This document shows, piece after piece, positions 38,901-46,267 of a stretch of DNA of 64,000 nucleotides (the stretch's first letter is position 1; each line of letters begins with the position of its first letter). Source of the stretch: Bacteroidia bacterium (GTDB lineage: Bacteria > Bacteroidota > Bacteroidia > B-17B0 > Aurantibacillaceae); assembly GCA_020846335.1 (NCBI GenBank), contig JADLED010000150.1, positions 1 through 64,000 on the forward strand, in the 5' to 3' direction. The translations under genes and the position numbers were made by a program. Below the pieces are notes generated by a model. That model ran no database searches. It saw nothing but the letters and a program-made list of their open reading frames with translations, and was not told where the DNA came from.

Positions 38901-39575
38901 CTCAAGTCTGTAATCCTGTGTTTGCAGGGCTTCCAGATTTTTGTTGAGTATGTTAAACGTAAATGGCATTTCTTTTTCGTAGTAGGTTTGGTAATGCACC
39001 AGTCGGGTGGTGCTTTTTGAAATAACCTGTGGCCAGATAATGGCAATTAAGGCACCACCTAAAAAAACAGGGAGCACATAACGCAGGTATTTTTTATTTT
39101 CGCCCAAATCAATGGCGGTGCCGAAGGGTACTGGTTTTAATTCATTAATTTTTTGATTAATGCCTGCAAGCAACAAATCGTTTGAGCCGTTAATGGCGCG
39201 GTTGTTTTGCAATTGCAACACGTTTAAAAGTTTATCCTGCACATTGCTAAAATGATTGCCGATTATGTTTGCGGCTTCGTCGTACGAAATAATGTGGCCA
39301 ATATGGTTGAGTTTTAACAATGGAATGGCAATGTATTTAACGAGCACAGCCACAGTGGCAATTAAAAAACCGAAAAACAAAATGGTGCGAACGGTGGTGT
39401 TAAACTCGCCAAAATACTCAAGGCACACAATGCTTAAAAAAGCGGCGGCTAAAATGCCACTGGCGTAAATAGCGCCTTTAATGAGTTGGTTTTTGTAATA
39501 GCGACGAATGAACTCGTCGAGTTTTCGAATTAATATGTTGTTCTCTTCCTGCAAAATCTTTTCGTCTAAGTTCAA
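35964..39575 (-). CDS. DUF4175-like large membrane/coiled-coil protein
   Basis: N-terminal TM helices, 'Ig-like' central region, long K/E/Q coiled coil, low-complexity G/P/K tail. TTG start. Stop overlaps the start of 35557-35964 (TAATG). Confidence 0.85.
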   Translation of the reverse strand: MNLDEKILQEENNILIRKLDEFIRRYYKNQLIKGAIYASGILAAAFLSIVCLEYFGEFNTTVRTILFFGFLIATVAVLVKYIAIPLLKLNHIGHIISYDEAANIIGNHFSNVQDKLLNVLQLQNNRAINGSNDLLLAGINQKINELKPVPFGTAIDLGENKKYLRYVLPVFLGGALIAIIWPQVISKSTTRLVHYQTYYEKEMPFTFNILNKNLEALQTQDYRLEVKLTGEQVPNEVFIKINNIAYKLEKEDNIHFNYTFTNLQSNTGFQFEAAGFTSKEYTLSVLPKPSLLQFNLQLIYPAYLNKPNENLANTGDIQIPQGTKVNWIFNTKNTEVIKLHFQDSSALPQRNNENQFGFSRRFMQSNNYSVKTLNHFIKGVGDSVNYAIGVVPDQFPAIEVESKPDSLNPKSIYFSGQIKDDYGFSRLMFNYTSSVTDSAGKTQRISGTSPVSFSKNNISQSYFYYFDAAQFEMQPGDKIEYFFEVWDNDGVNGAKSSKTQLMVFKAPTRDEINESTEKNNSEIKKDLEESINKTKQLQKDINELSKKIADKKQLGYEEKKKLEDLLKKQQELQNKINEVKQENEINNKQQNEFSQTDESILEKQKQLEQLFENVMTPEMKKLFEELNKMLDKLDKNQVQEKLEEMKLSNKDIEKELDRNLEAFKQLELQQKMQNAIDKLDELQKKEEDLNKETEGKKPEDKKQEAGDKKEETGDKKQETGDKKQETGDKKQEAGDKKQEAGDKKQEAGDKKQDAKELEKKQEEIKKQFDELKKDLKEIEQKNKELEEPAKMPDNQQKQEEVSQEMQKSSESLSKNNKKEASKSQKSAAEKMQEMKEEMEKAMEEEEEEKEGENARTLRQILENLVNLSFAQEELIKDLSKTRIDNPKFVEIPKQQNKLKDDSKIIEDSLLALSKRAPQISAVVNREINAIHLNMDKTVKALAERNTGEGTTRMQLTMKSVNDLALLLNESLDEMQNQMKQKKESKGQKGGKCKKPGKGSGKNPSSSGTPSSSMRKMQEQLNKQLQDMKDALEKGQKPGNKPGDKKGQKPGDGMGQSGTSGMNMPGSSEQFARMAAQQEALRRQMEALMDKLKNKGKNPGGDIANMMEQTEKDLVNKQINSETMRRQQDILSRLLESEKAEREREQDEQRKSNEAKTQNLSNPAQFLEYKRLKEKEMELLNTVPPSLTPYYKERVNNYFNSISK
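37315..37480 (-). repeat. In-frame 21-bp minisatellite encoding about 8 copies of DKKQ(E/D)(A/T)G
   Basis: Minus-strand protein 'EDKKQEAGDKKEETGDKKQETGDKKQETGDKKQEAGDKKQEAGDKKQEAGDKKQDAKE'; DNA repeats CTTGTCTCCCGCCTCTTGCTT. Confidence 0.92.
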
Positions 39576-39612
39576 TAACGATAAGCCTGTAAATGGTTAC
39601 CGCCTTTCCTCA

Positions 39613-39620
39613 CAAATATA
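39613..39620 (-). promoter_or_regulatory. -7 element TATATTTG upstream of the DUF4175-like operon
   Basis: Exact TAnnTTTG on the minus strand, about 37 nt before the TTG start. Confidence 0.5.
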
Positions 39621-39702
39621 GCAAAGTGGCAAAAAATTAAAAGGGAATTTTTGTTAAACTTTGTGTGGAAAGCGCTCTTATACTCAGTTAAATTTACAGG
39701 CA

Positions 39703-40512
39703 CTACAAATTCACTAGATTAGAAATACGAATGGAATCTTTATACGAAACGTAGATTTTTTTGTTTCTCAATTTCACATCTGTGGACTTAGCTGCACGGT
39801 TAAGTGTTTTGCAGGCCTCTTCAAACAGTTGGTAATTGAAACTACACAGGCTGCTGTCTTTTTTAAAATACAGTAAATTTTCGTCCACCTGAAATTGTTT
39901 AAGTGCTTTAATGGAAATCACTTTACTAAAAGCGCCAAAAATATCGAACACATAAATGCCTGTTTCGGGACAATTGAGGTACAAAAAGCCATTGTATTCA
40001 GTCATAAAATTGGGCGAAAGCTCAGTTTGTAAAACCTGTTTCAGATTTCCGGTAAAGGCAATTTTTTTGGAACTTTCGTTAAATCGCACCAACTCATTGT
40101 TTTGTTTGTTGTAAATCCAAAAGCTATTGTTGGCGCTGGCACATACCAAATCGGTTTGCTCATAGCCCAGTTGCTCCAGCGATACAACTTCGCTGTTTAA
40201 GGAAAGTTGATTGTCTAAAAAAACAATTTGTTGAAAATCGCGGTAATACAACACAAGTTTTAAAGGGTTGGTAACATCCACAGAAGTAATGTTGCCCAGT
40301 TTTAAATTGCTGTAACGCGCAAAATATTTGGTGGAAGGCAAGTACTTGGTGAGTTCTTCACCATTAATGGTATAAATGTTTCCAAGATTGTCTACATTAA
40401 AATAGTCGAATTTGGTTTTTATGGTGCTATGGTTTTTAGGTTCGTCGGTTTTAAACGCAGTAATGGCGAAGCAAATAAATAAAAAAAGCGGGGGAATAAA
40501 ATTTGGCTTCAT
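39703..40512 (-). CDS. Secreted protein of unknown function, propeller-like
   Basis: Signal-peptide-like N-terminus; 'FDYFNVDNLGNIYTINGEELTKYLPSTKYFARYSN' propeller-like segments. Confidence 0.7.
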   Translation of the reverse strand: MKPNFIPPLFLFICFAITAFKTDEPKNHSTIKTKFDYFNVDNLGNIYTINGEELTKYLPSTKYFARYSNLKLGNITSVDVTNPLKLVLYYRDFQQIVFLDNQLSLNSEVVSLEQLGYEQTDLVCASANNSFWIYNKQNNELVRFNESSKKIAFTGNLKQVLQTELSPNFMTEYNGFLYLNCPETGIYVFDIFGAFSKVISIKALKQFQVDENLLYFKKDSSLCSFNYQLFEEACKTLNRAAKSTDVKLRNKKIYVSYKDSIRISNLVNL

Positions 40513-40518
40513 CTCTTA

Positions 40519-42054
40519 TTAAACGTTAAGGGCAGAACTATTATTGTAACTCATTTTTAAAATCTCTTCCAGCACCTGGCGTTCGTTACTTAGGCGTGGC
40601 ACTTTGTATTGACCGCCCAGCTTGTTATTTGCTTTTAGCCAGTTGTAAAAACCTCCTTCTGTAATTTTATTTACCACCGGAAAATGCAAAACAAAATTAT
40701 TATAACGTTTGGCTTCGTAATCGCTGTTTTGTTTTTTTAGTTCTTCGTCGAGCACAGCTTTAAAAAATTCAAAATTGTTCGGTTCTTTTTCAAACTCAAT
40801 CAGCCATTCGTGTGCACCCGCATTTTTATTCATAAACACTGGTGCCACGGTATAATCTTTTACCATGGCGTGTGTTTTATCGCAAGCTGTGGCAATGGCG
40901 GCATCGGTGTTGTGTACCATCAGTTCTTCGCCAAACACATTAATGTATTGCCGTGTGCGGCCCGAAATTTTGAAGCGGTAGGGATTAGTGCCTGTAAAAC
41001 GAATCACATCGCCCAACTGATAGCGCCACAAGCCGGCGTTGGTGGAAATAATAATGGCATAATCCACGCCGGTTTTTATGTCTTCGAGATTTATCGTTTT
41101 TGAAAAATTATTTTCCTTTAAATCTCTGGGTTCAATAAACTCGTAATAAATGCCATAATCCAGCATCAACAGCATTTCATCGCTCCGCAACTGATCCTGA
41201 ATGCCAAAAAAACCTTCGGATGCGCTGTACATTTCCATGTAGTTAACCTTATCGTTATTAAACAACTTTTTAAATTGTTCGCGGTAAGGCGAGAAGCTCA
41301 CGCCTCCGTGAAAATAAACTTCAAGATTAGGCCAAACATCTTTTATGCTATTCGCTTTCTTTTTTTCGAGGATGCGTTTTAAAAGAACCAGCATCCAACT
41401 GGGCACGCCTGCCAAACTGGTTACGTTTTCGTTCATCAGGCTTTCGGCCATTTGTTCCAGTTTGGTTTCCCATTCTTCCATTAGGGCAATGTTTACATCG
41501 GGGGCTCTGAAAAACTCTGCCCACATGGGCAAATTCTGAATGATGATGGCGCTCACATCGCCGTGAAAGGATTGGTGATTGCCAAAAATATCTTCTCTGA
41601 AACTGCCACCAAGTGCCAGATTTTTTCCGGTAAAGAGCTGCGTTTCGGCATTGTTATAGCAGTGGAGGGTAACCATGTCGCGCCCGGCGTTGTAATGGCA
41701 GCCGTCGAGGCTTTCGTTACTTACCGGCAAAAATTTACTCTTATCGGTGGTGCCACTGCTTTTGGCAAACCACTTAATATCCGAATGCCATATCAAATTT
41801 TGCTCGCCCCTGCGTGTTCGCTCAATCAGGGGTTTCAGGCTTTCGTAATCATTTAGTGGCACTAAATTTTTAAACTGTGTATAATTTTCAATTGTCGCAA
41901 AATGGTGTTTTTTTCCATACCAGGTTCCGGCAGCATCTTTCACCAGATTCATGAGCCATTCCTGCTGCACGTCGTTGGGATACTTAATAAATAGTTCAAT
42001 CTGGTGCATGCGTTTTTTCATGAGCCAGCTTGCTATGGAATTAATGATGGGCAT
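40519..42054 (-). CDS. GH3 (auxin-responsive promoter) family acyl-adenylate amido-synthetase-like protein
   Basis: 'WFAKSSGTTDKSKFLPVS', 'YSASEGFFGIQDQ', 'GLWRYQLGDVIRFTGTNPYRFKISGRTRQYINVFGEELMVHNTDAAI'. Confidence 0.92.
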   Translation of the reverse strand: MPIINSIASWLMKKRMHQIELFIKYPNDVQQEWLMNLVKDAAGTWYGKKHHFATIENYTQFKNLVPLNDYESLKPLIERTRRGEQNLIWHSDIKWFAKSSGTTDKSKFLPVSNESLDGCHYNAGRDMVTLHCYNNAETQLFTGKNLALGGSFREDIFGNHQSFHGDVSAIIIQNLPMWAEFFRAPDVNIALMEEWETKLEQMAESLMNENVTSLAGVPSWMLVLLKRILEKKKANSIKDVWPNLEVYFHGGVSFSPYREQFKKLFNNDKVNYMEMYSASEGFFGIQDQLRSDEMLLMLDYGIYYEFIEPRDLKENNFSKTINLEDIKTGVDYAIIISTNAGLWRYQLGDVIRFTGTNPYRFKISGRTRQYINVFGEELMVHNTDAAIATACDKTHAMVKDYTVAPVFMNKNAGAHEWLIEFEKEPNNFEFFKAVLDEELKKQNSDYEAKRYNNFVLHFPVVNKITEGGFYNWLKANNKLGGQYKVPRLSNERQVLEEILKMSYNNSSALNV

Positions 42055-43664
42055 TACTTCTTAAATTTATCCAATAATTGTGGCAAATCCAAGGCGTTAA
42101 GGCAGGTTGCCGCTGTTAACAGTCCTTTGCGGGCTGCACACACGCCGTAATACATGTCGTGGTATCCTTCTTTGTGATGTGCATCGGGATTAACCGAAAC
42201 CATCACGCCTTTTTCGAGGCAATACGGAATCCAGCGCCAGTCGATGTCTAAACGATAGGGGTGTGCGTTTAACTCAATGCTTACCTTGTTGGCAGAACAG
42301 GCGTCAATAATTTTTTTATGGTCAATGGGATATCCTTCTCTTGCCAGCAAAAGCCTTCCGGTGGGGTGACCCAAAATAGAAGTGTAAGGATTTTCGATGG
42401 CTTTAAGTAATCGCTCAGTGGCTTTTTCTTTGGTCATTTTTAAGCCGGAATGAACCGAGGCAACAATAAAATCAAAGGTTTTTAAAATGTCTTCGGGATA
42501 ATCCAACGAGCCATCGTGTAAAATATCGCTTTCAATTCCTTTTAAAACTTTAAATCCGGAATATTCCCCATTCAGCTTTTCAATTTCGCGGTGTTGTTCC
42601 TGAACACGCTCTATGCTTAGGCCATTGGCATAAACGGCTGTTTTGGAGTGGTCGCAAATGCCAAGGTATTGATAACCCAGTTCCTTGCAGTAATCGGCCA
42701 TTTCTTTAAGTGTGTGAACGCCGTCGCTGTAGGTAGTGTGGTTGTGCAAAATGCCTTTAAGGTTTTTAAGTTCGATTAAATGGGGCAGGGCATTTTTAGA
42801 GGCCAATTCCACTTCGTTTAAGCCTTCACGTAATTCGGGCAGAATAAAACTTAAACCCAGTTCCTGATAAATTTCCTGTTCGGTGTTGTAATCTTTTTTG
42901 GTAAGCGTTTCAAACTTTATTTTTTGAAGGTGTTCGACGGTGGCACTGTATTTTAGCTGATGGTAACTAAATTCCGCGGCATCGCAATACAGATAGTTAA
43001 CTGGCATTGGAAGTGCGTCTTCATATTTTTTAAACTGAGCGCCTGTGTCTTTACTTAATAATATCTCTAATTTATCAATTATTTCGCTTTTGCGGGCCAA
43101 TTGTCCTACCAGTTCGGCCCTGATACCATTTGAAGAATGCTGAATGGCTTCCACCAAAGCCAGTGCCGGTTTTTCTACCGAAGCAAAATGAAACTTATTG
43201 TTGTTGGCGATTTTAAATTCGATGTTTTGTTTTACCTGTGCCTGTGTTTTTTCGCCAAAGCCTTTAAGGCTAGTTAAACGGTTTTCGTTGCAGGCATAAA
43301 GCAATTCACCAATACTTTCCAACTGCAACTCGTGCCAAAGCTGGCGTACTTTTTTAGGTCCCAGACCTTTAACGCCCAGCATTTGCACCACACCCTGTGG
43401 TGTTTTATTGAGCATGTCGCTGAGGTCGGCGGTGGTGCCGGTTTGCATGAGTTCAACTATTTTGGCCGAAATGCTTTTTCCGATGCCTTCAATGGCTTCA
43501 ATGTCTTCTTTTGTTTTACCTTCAAAGTCGTAGCGTAGTTTTGAAAGTTTAAATGCGGCGTTGGTGTAGGCTTTGGTTTTAAATGGATTTTCTTCGTGAA
43601 GTTCCATCAATTTGGCTGTAATTTCCAGCGCGTCGGTTATTTCGTCGTTGCTCATCATTGGCAA
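42054..43664 (-). CDS. PolX-like protein: HhH domain plus PHP domain, polymerase active site apparently degraded
   Basis: HhH 'GIGKSISAKIVELMQTG', 'GVKGLGPKKVRQLWHEL'; PHP 'HNHTTYSDGVHTLKEMADYCKELGYQYLGICDHS...ILGHPTGR...NPDAHH'. Confidence 0.88.
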   Translation of the reverse strand: MPMMSNDEITDALEITAKLMELHEENPFKTKAYTNAAFKLSKLRYDFEGKTKEDIEAIEGIGKSISAKIVELMQTGTTADLSDMLNKTPQGVVQMLGVKGLGPKKVRQLWHELQLESIGELLYACNENRLTSLKGFGEKTQAQVKQNIEFKIANNNKFHFASVEKPALALVEAIQHSSNGIRAELVGQLARKSEIIDKLEILLSKDTGAQFKKYEDALPMPVNYLYCDAAEFSYHQLKYSATVEHLQKIKFETLTKKDYNTEQEIYQELGLSFILPELREGLNEVELASKNALPHLIELKNLKGILHNHTTYSDGVHTLKEMADYCKELGYQYLGICDHSKTAVYANGLSIERVQEQHREIEKLNGEYSGFKVLKGIESDILHDGSLDYPEDILKTFDFIVASVHSGLKMTKEKATERLLKAIENPYTSILGHPTGRLLLAREGYPIDHKKIIDACSANKVSIELNAHPYRLDIDWRWIPYCLEKGVMVSVNPDAHHKEGYHDMYYGVCAARKGLLTAATCLNALDLPQLLDKFKK

Positions 43665-44326
43665 AGTGCGTTTGCAATCAGTAAATCGTGTGGCGAAGTA
43701 ATTTTAATGTTTTCCTGGTTGCCTTCTACTAAATTTATTTTTTCGCCACTCGCTTCAAGTACTGTGGCATCGTCGGTAAAAATGCCACTGTATTCGCGCT
43801 CAAAGGCTTTTTTGATTTGGGCTACCACAAAACATTGCGGGGTTTGAATGATTTTATACTCGTTTCGGTTTACCGAATTGTTTACGTTGTTACTTATTTT
43901 ACGCATGCTTTCGTTCACCGGCACACAGGGTATGGCATTGCCTTTTTGAAGGGCTGTTTCATAACAATTGGCAATGGTTTGTTGCGAAACAAATGGCCGG
44001 GCCGCATCGTGAATGCCCACAATGGCGCCTGGATTTTCGATTAATAGTAAACCATTTTTTACGGAATGAAAGCGGGTGTCGCCGCCAAATGTAATTTTTA
44101 TATCAGCCTGTTTTAGGTCAAATTTTTCTATCAGGCCTTCCAAATGTGCTTTGTAATTTTTGTGGACGCAGATGATGGTGCTAATGCTCGGATTATAATT
44201 TAAAAAAGCGCGAATGGTTTTAACAATAATGGGTTCGCCTTTAATCTCCAAAAACTGTTTTGGGCGATCGCTTTTTATACGACTACCAACACCACCGGCT
44301 ACTATGATTACGTATTGCTGTTGCAC
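43655..44326 (-). CDS. ispD: 2-C-methyl-D-erythritol 4-phosphate cytidylyltransferase
   Basis: 'YVIIVAGGVGSRIKSDRPKQFLEIKGEPIIVKTI...GIHDAARPFVS...IIQTPQCF...FTDDATVLEASGEKINLVEGNQENIKITSPHDL'. GTG start. Confidence 0.93.
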   Translation of the reverse strand: MQQQYVIIVAGGVGSRIKSDRPKQFLEIKGEPIIVKTIRAFLNYNPSISTIICVHKNYKAHLEGLIEKFDLKQADIKITFGGDTRFHSVKNGLLLIENPGAIVGIHDAARPFVSQQTIANCYETALQKGNAIPCVPVNESMRKISNNVNNSVNRNEYKIIQTPQCFVVAQIKKAFEREYSGIFTDDATVLEASGEKINLVEGNQENIKITSPHDLLIANALCQ

Positions 44327-44421
44327 TAATGGAATGTTTTAGATTCGAATTTAATAATAAACCCTCACAGATTCTGTTTTATTTTACAAGGCTTTTTTTG
44401 CTGCCTTATTCCGGTAAATCA

Positions 44422-45183
44422 TTAATCAATTTCGAGTAACACGGGGCAGTGGTCGCTGTGCATCGCATCAGGTAAAATTACGGCGCGCTTTAGCCGGTCT
44501 TTCATGTTTTCCGAAACAAGGTTGTAATCTATGCGCCAACCTAAATTTTTACCCCGCGACCCGGCACGGTAGCTCCACCAACTGTAATGGTGCGGCTCCT
44601 GATTAAAATGGCGGAACGAATCAACAAAACCCGAATTAATAAATTGTTCCATCCATTCGCGTTCTTCGGGTAAAAAACCGCTGGTATTGGCATTCGATTT
44701 TGGATTGTGAATATCAATTGGCCGGTGACAGATGTTAAAATCGCCCGACAATACCAGGTTGGAGTGCTTTTGTTTTAGTTGATGAATGTATTGGTGATAA
44801 TCGCTGAGCCATTGCATTTTAAATGCCTGACGGTCGTCGCCACTGCTGCCACTAGGATGGTAAACGCTCATTACCGAAACGTTATCGAAATCGGCCCGTA
44901 AAATGCGTCCTTCATCGTCGTAGGCTTTTATGCCGCAACCATATTCCACGTGATTGGGTTTTGTTTTAGAAAATATGGCAACACCGCTGTAGCCTTTTTT
45001 TTGAGCCGGATACCAATAGTGGTGATAGCCCATTTCTTCAAATTCGAAAACACCCACCTGATCGGGACTGGCTTTAATTTCCTGAACGCAGAGTACATCT
45101 GGAGCAGTTTGTTCAATCCAATTGATTAAGCCTTTGCCCATGGCGGCACGTATGCCGTTAACATTGTAGGAGATAATACGCAT
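44422..45183 (-). CDS. xth: Exodeoxyribonuclease III
   Basis: 'MRIISYNVNGIRAAMGKGLINWIEQTAPDVLCVQEIKA...GYSGVAIFSK...NLVLSGDFNICH...WWSYRAGSRGKNLGWRIDYNLVS...HSDHCPVLLEID'. Confidence 0.95.
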   Translation of the reverse strand: MRIISYNVNGIRAAMGKGLINWIEQTAPDVLCVQEIKASPDQVGVFEFEEMGYHHYWYPAQKKGYSGVAIFSKTKPNHVEYGCGIKAYDDEGRILRADFDNVSVMSVYHPSGSSGDDRQAFKMQWLSDYHQYIHQLKQKHSNLVLSGDFNICHRPIDIHNPKSNANTSGFLPEEREWMEQFINSGFVDSFRHFNQEPHHYSWWSYRAGSRGKNLGWRIDYNLVSENMKDRLKRAVILPDAMHSDHCPVLLEID

Positions 45184-45235
45184 GTGATGAAATTAGGATT
45201 TTAATTGCAAACAAAAAAGGAAGTAAAGCTCAGCC

Positions 45236-45625
45236 TTATTTTTTAGGGCCTTTGGTGCTTTTTTTGGTTTCAAGAAGGCTGATAATTTTTTTAAGGTAGG
45301 CAATTTCGTTTTTCAGAATCTGGTTTTCCTGTTGCATGGCCGAAAAAGTTTCGGGGTTAATTTTTGGGTAACCGGCCTCCTGTTCGTTGATGTGAAAGGT
45401 TTTAACCCCACCTTGGGCATATTCTTTTTGTGCGGAGTACAATGAAAAGAAATCGCAATTTAACACTTTGCCAATTTTATTGAGTAAATCGGTATCCACA
45501 CTTTCTCTTTCAAAAATATCGTAAACCACATTGCGGCTCCGGCTAATTTTTTTAGCAAAGGCACTAACCGAAATACCCTGTTTGTAAACTTCTTCTTTAA
45601 TTTTTTTTCCTATGTGAACAGCCAT
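45236..45625 (-). CDS. XRE-type helix-turn-helix regulator with C-terminal coiled coil
   Basis: 'IGKKIKEEVYKQGISVSAFAKKISRSRNVVYDIFERESVDTDLLNKIGKVLNCDFFSLY'; ATG at 45625 (MAVHIGKK...). Confidence 0.8.
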   Translation of the reverse strand: MAVHIGKKIKEEVYKQGISVSAFAKKISRSRNVVYDIFERESVDTDLLNKIGKVLNCDFFSLYSAQKEYAQGGVKTFHINEQEAGYPKINPETFSAMQQENQILKNEIAYLKKIISLLETKKSTKGPKK

Positions 45626-45628
45626 AAA

Positions 45629-45636
45629 CAAATGTA
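45629..45636 (-). promoter_or_regulatory. -7 element TACATTTG, 3 nt before ATG of the XRE gene
   Basis: Minus strand reads TACATTTG-TTT-ATG-GCTGTT. Confidence 0.55.
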
Positions 45637-45667
45637 AACCCTGAAATTATCCCATGGACCAAACACG

Positions 45668-45736
45668 TGTAACATATTTTGGCACACAATGTAACTTTTT
45701 ATATTACATTTGTAATAAATAAAAATGCAAGTGTAA
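45668..45736. promoter_or_regulatory. Phased TGTAA motif array in the intergenic region next to the XRE gene
   Basis: TGTAA at 45668, 45690, 45711 and 45732 (spacings 22, 21, 21 bp), plus inverted repeat TATTACA-TT-TGTAATA at 45702-45717. Confidence 0.6.
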
Positions 45737-45767
45737 TAAATATTATTTAACCTTCTACCCGAATAAC

Positions 45768-46265
45768 ATGTGCGCCCTTCAAAGAAACCAACTACCAGAC
45801 GCGTGTAGGGGAGCTTCATTAGCTACCGCTCTAAATCCAAAAATCGCGTCCGAATTGTTATTTAACAACAACTTTTTAAGTGTGTATTCTTTTAGTGTCC
45901 GCGCTAAAGAATGGAAGCTTTTGCCCAGTAGCATCCGTATAGCGGATGTTACAATTAATGCTATTAATTCTGAGATAAAGCAAACAGGCCAGGTGATGGT
46001 ATTTTTAGGGGCGGCTGAAAAATATGTAAAACTTCCGTTTAAATATTACCAACTCCGAAAAATCCTGTCAATCAGAGCCAGTTTCTCGCCGCAAAGGGTA
46101 ATTATTAAAATAAGCGGCAAATTTATTCTTAACGTCAATTCATCGTTTAACTTTATGGTGGTGGTACTTTCGGCGAATGTTCCACACGCCTACCGCCAAT
46201 TTAACTGGACAAATTTTGAAAATATAAGAACACGGTTTAAAATTAAAATTAAGGATAAAACCTAA
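45768..46265 (+). CDS. Small basic protein of unknown function
   Basis: 165-aa ORF ending 2 bp before the convergent gene; only substantial ORF between the flanking genes; no family recognised. Confidence 0.5.
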   Translation: MCALQRNQLPDACRGASLATALNPKIASELLFNNNFLSVYSFSVRAKEWKLLPSSIRIADVTINAINSEIKQTGQVMVFLGAAEKYVKLPFKYYQLRKILSIRASFSPQRVIIKISGKFILNVNSSFNFMVVVLSANVPHAYRQFNWTNFENIRTRFKIKIKDKT

Positions 46266-46267
46266 AA

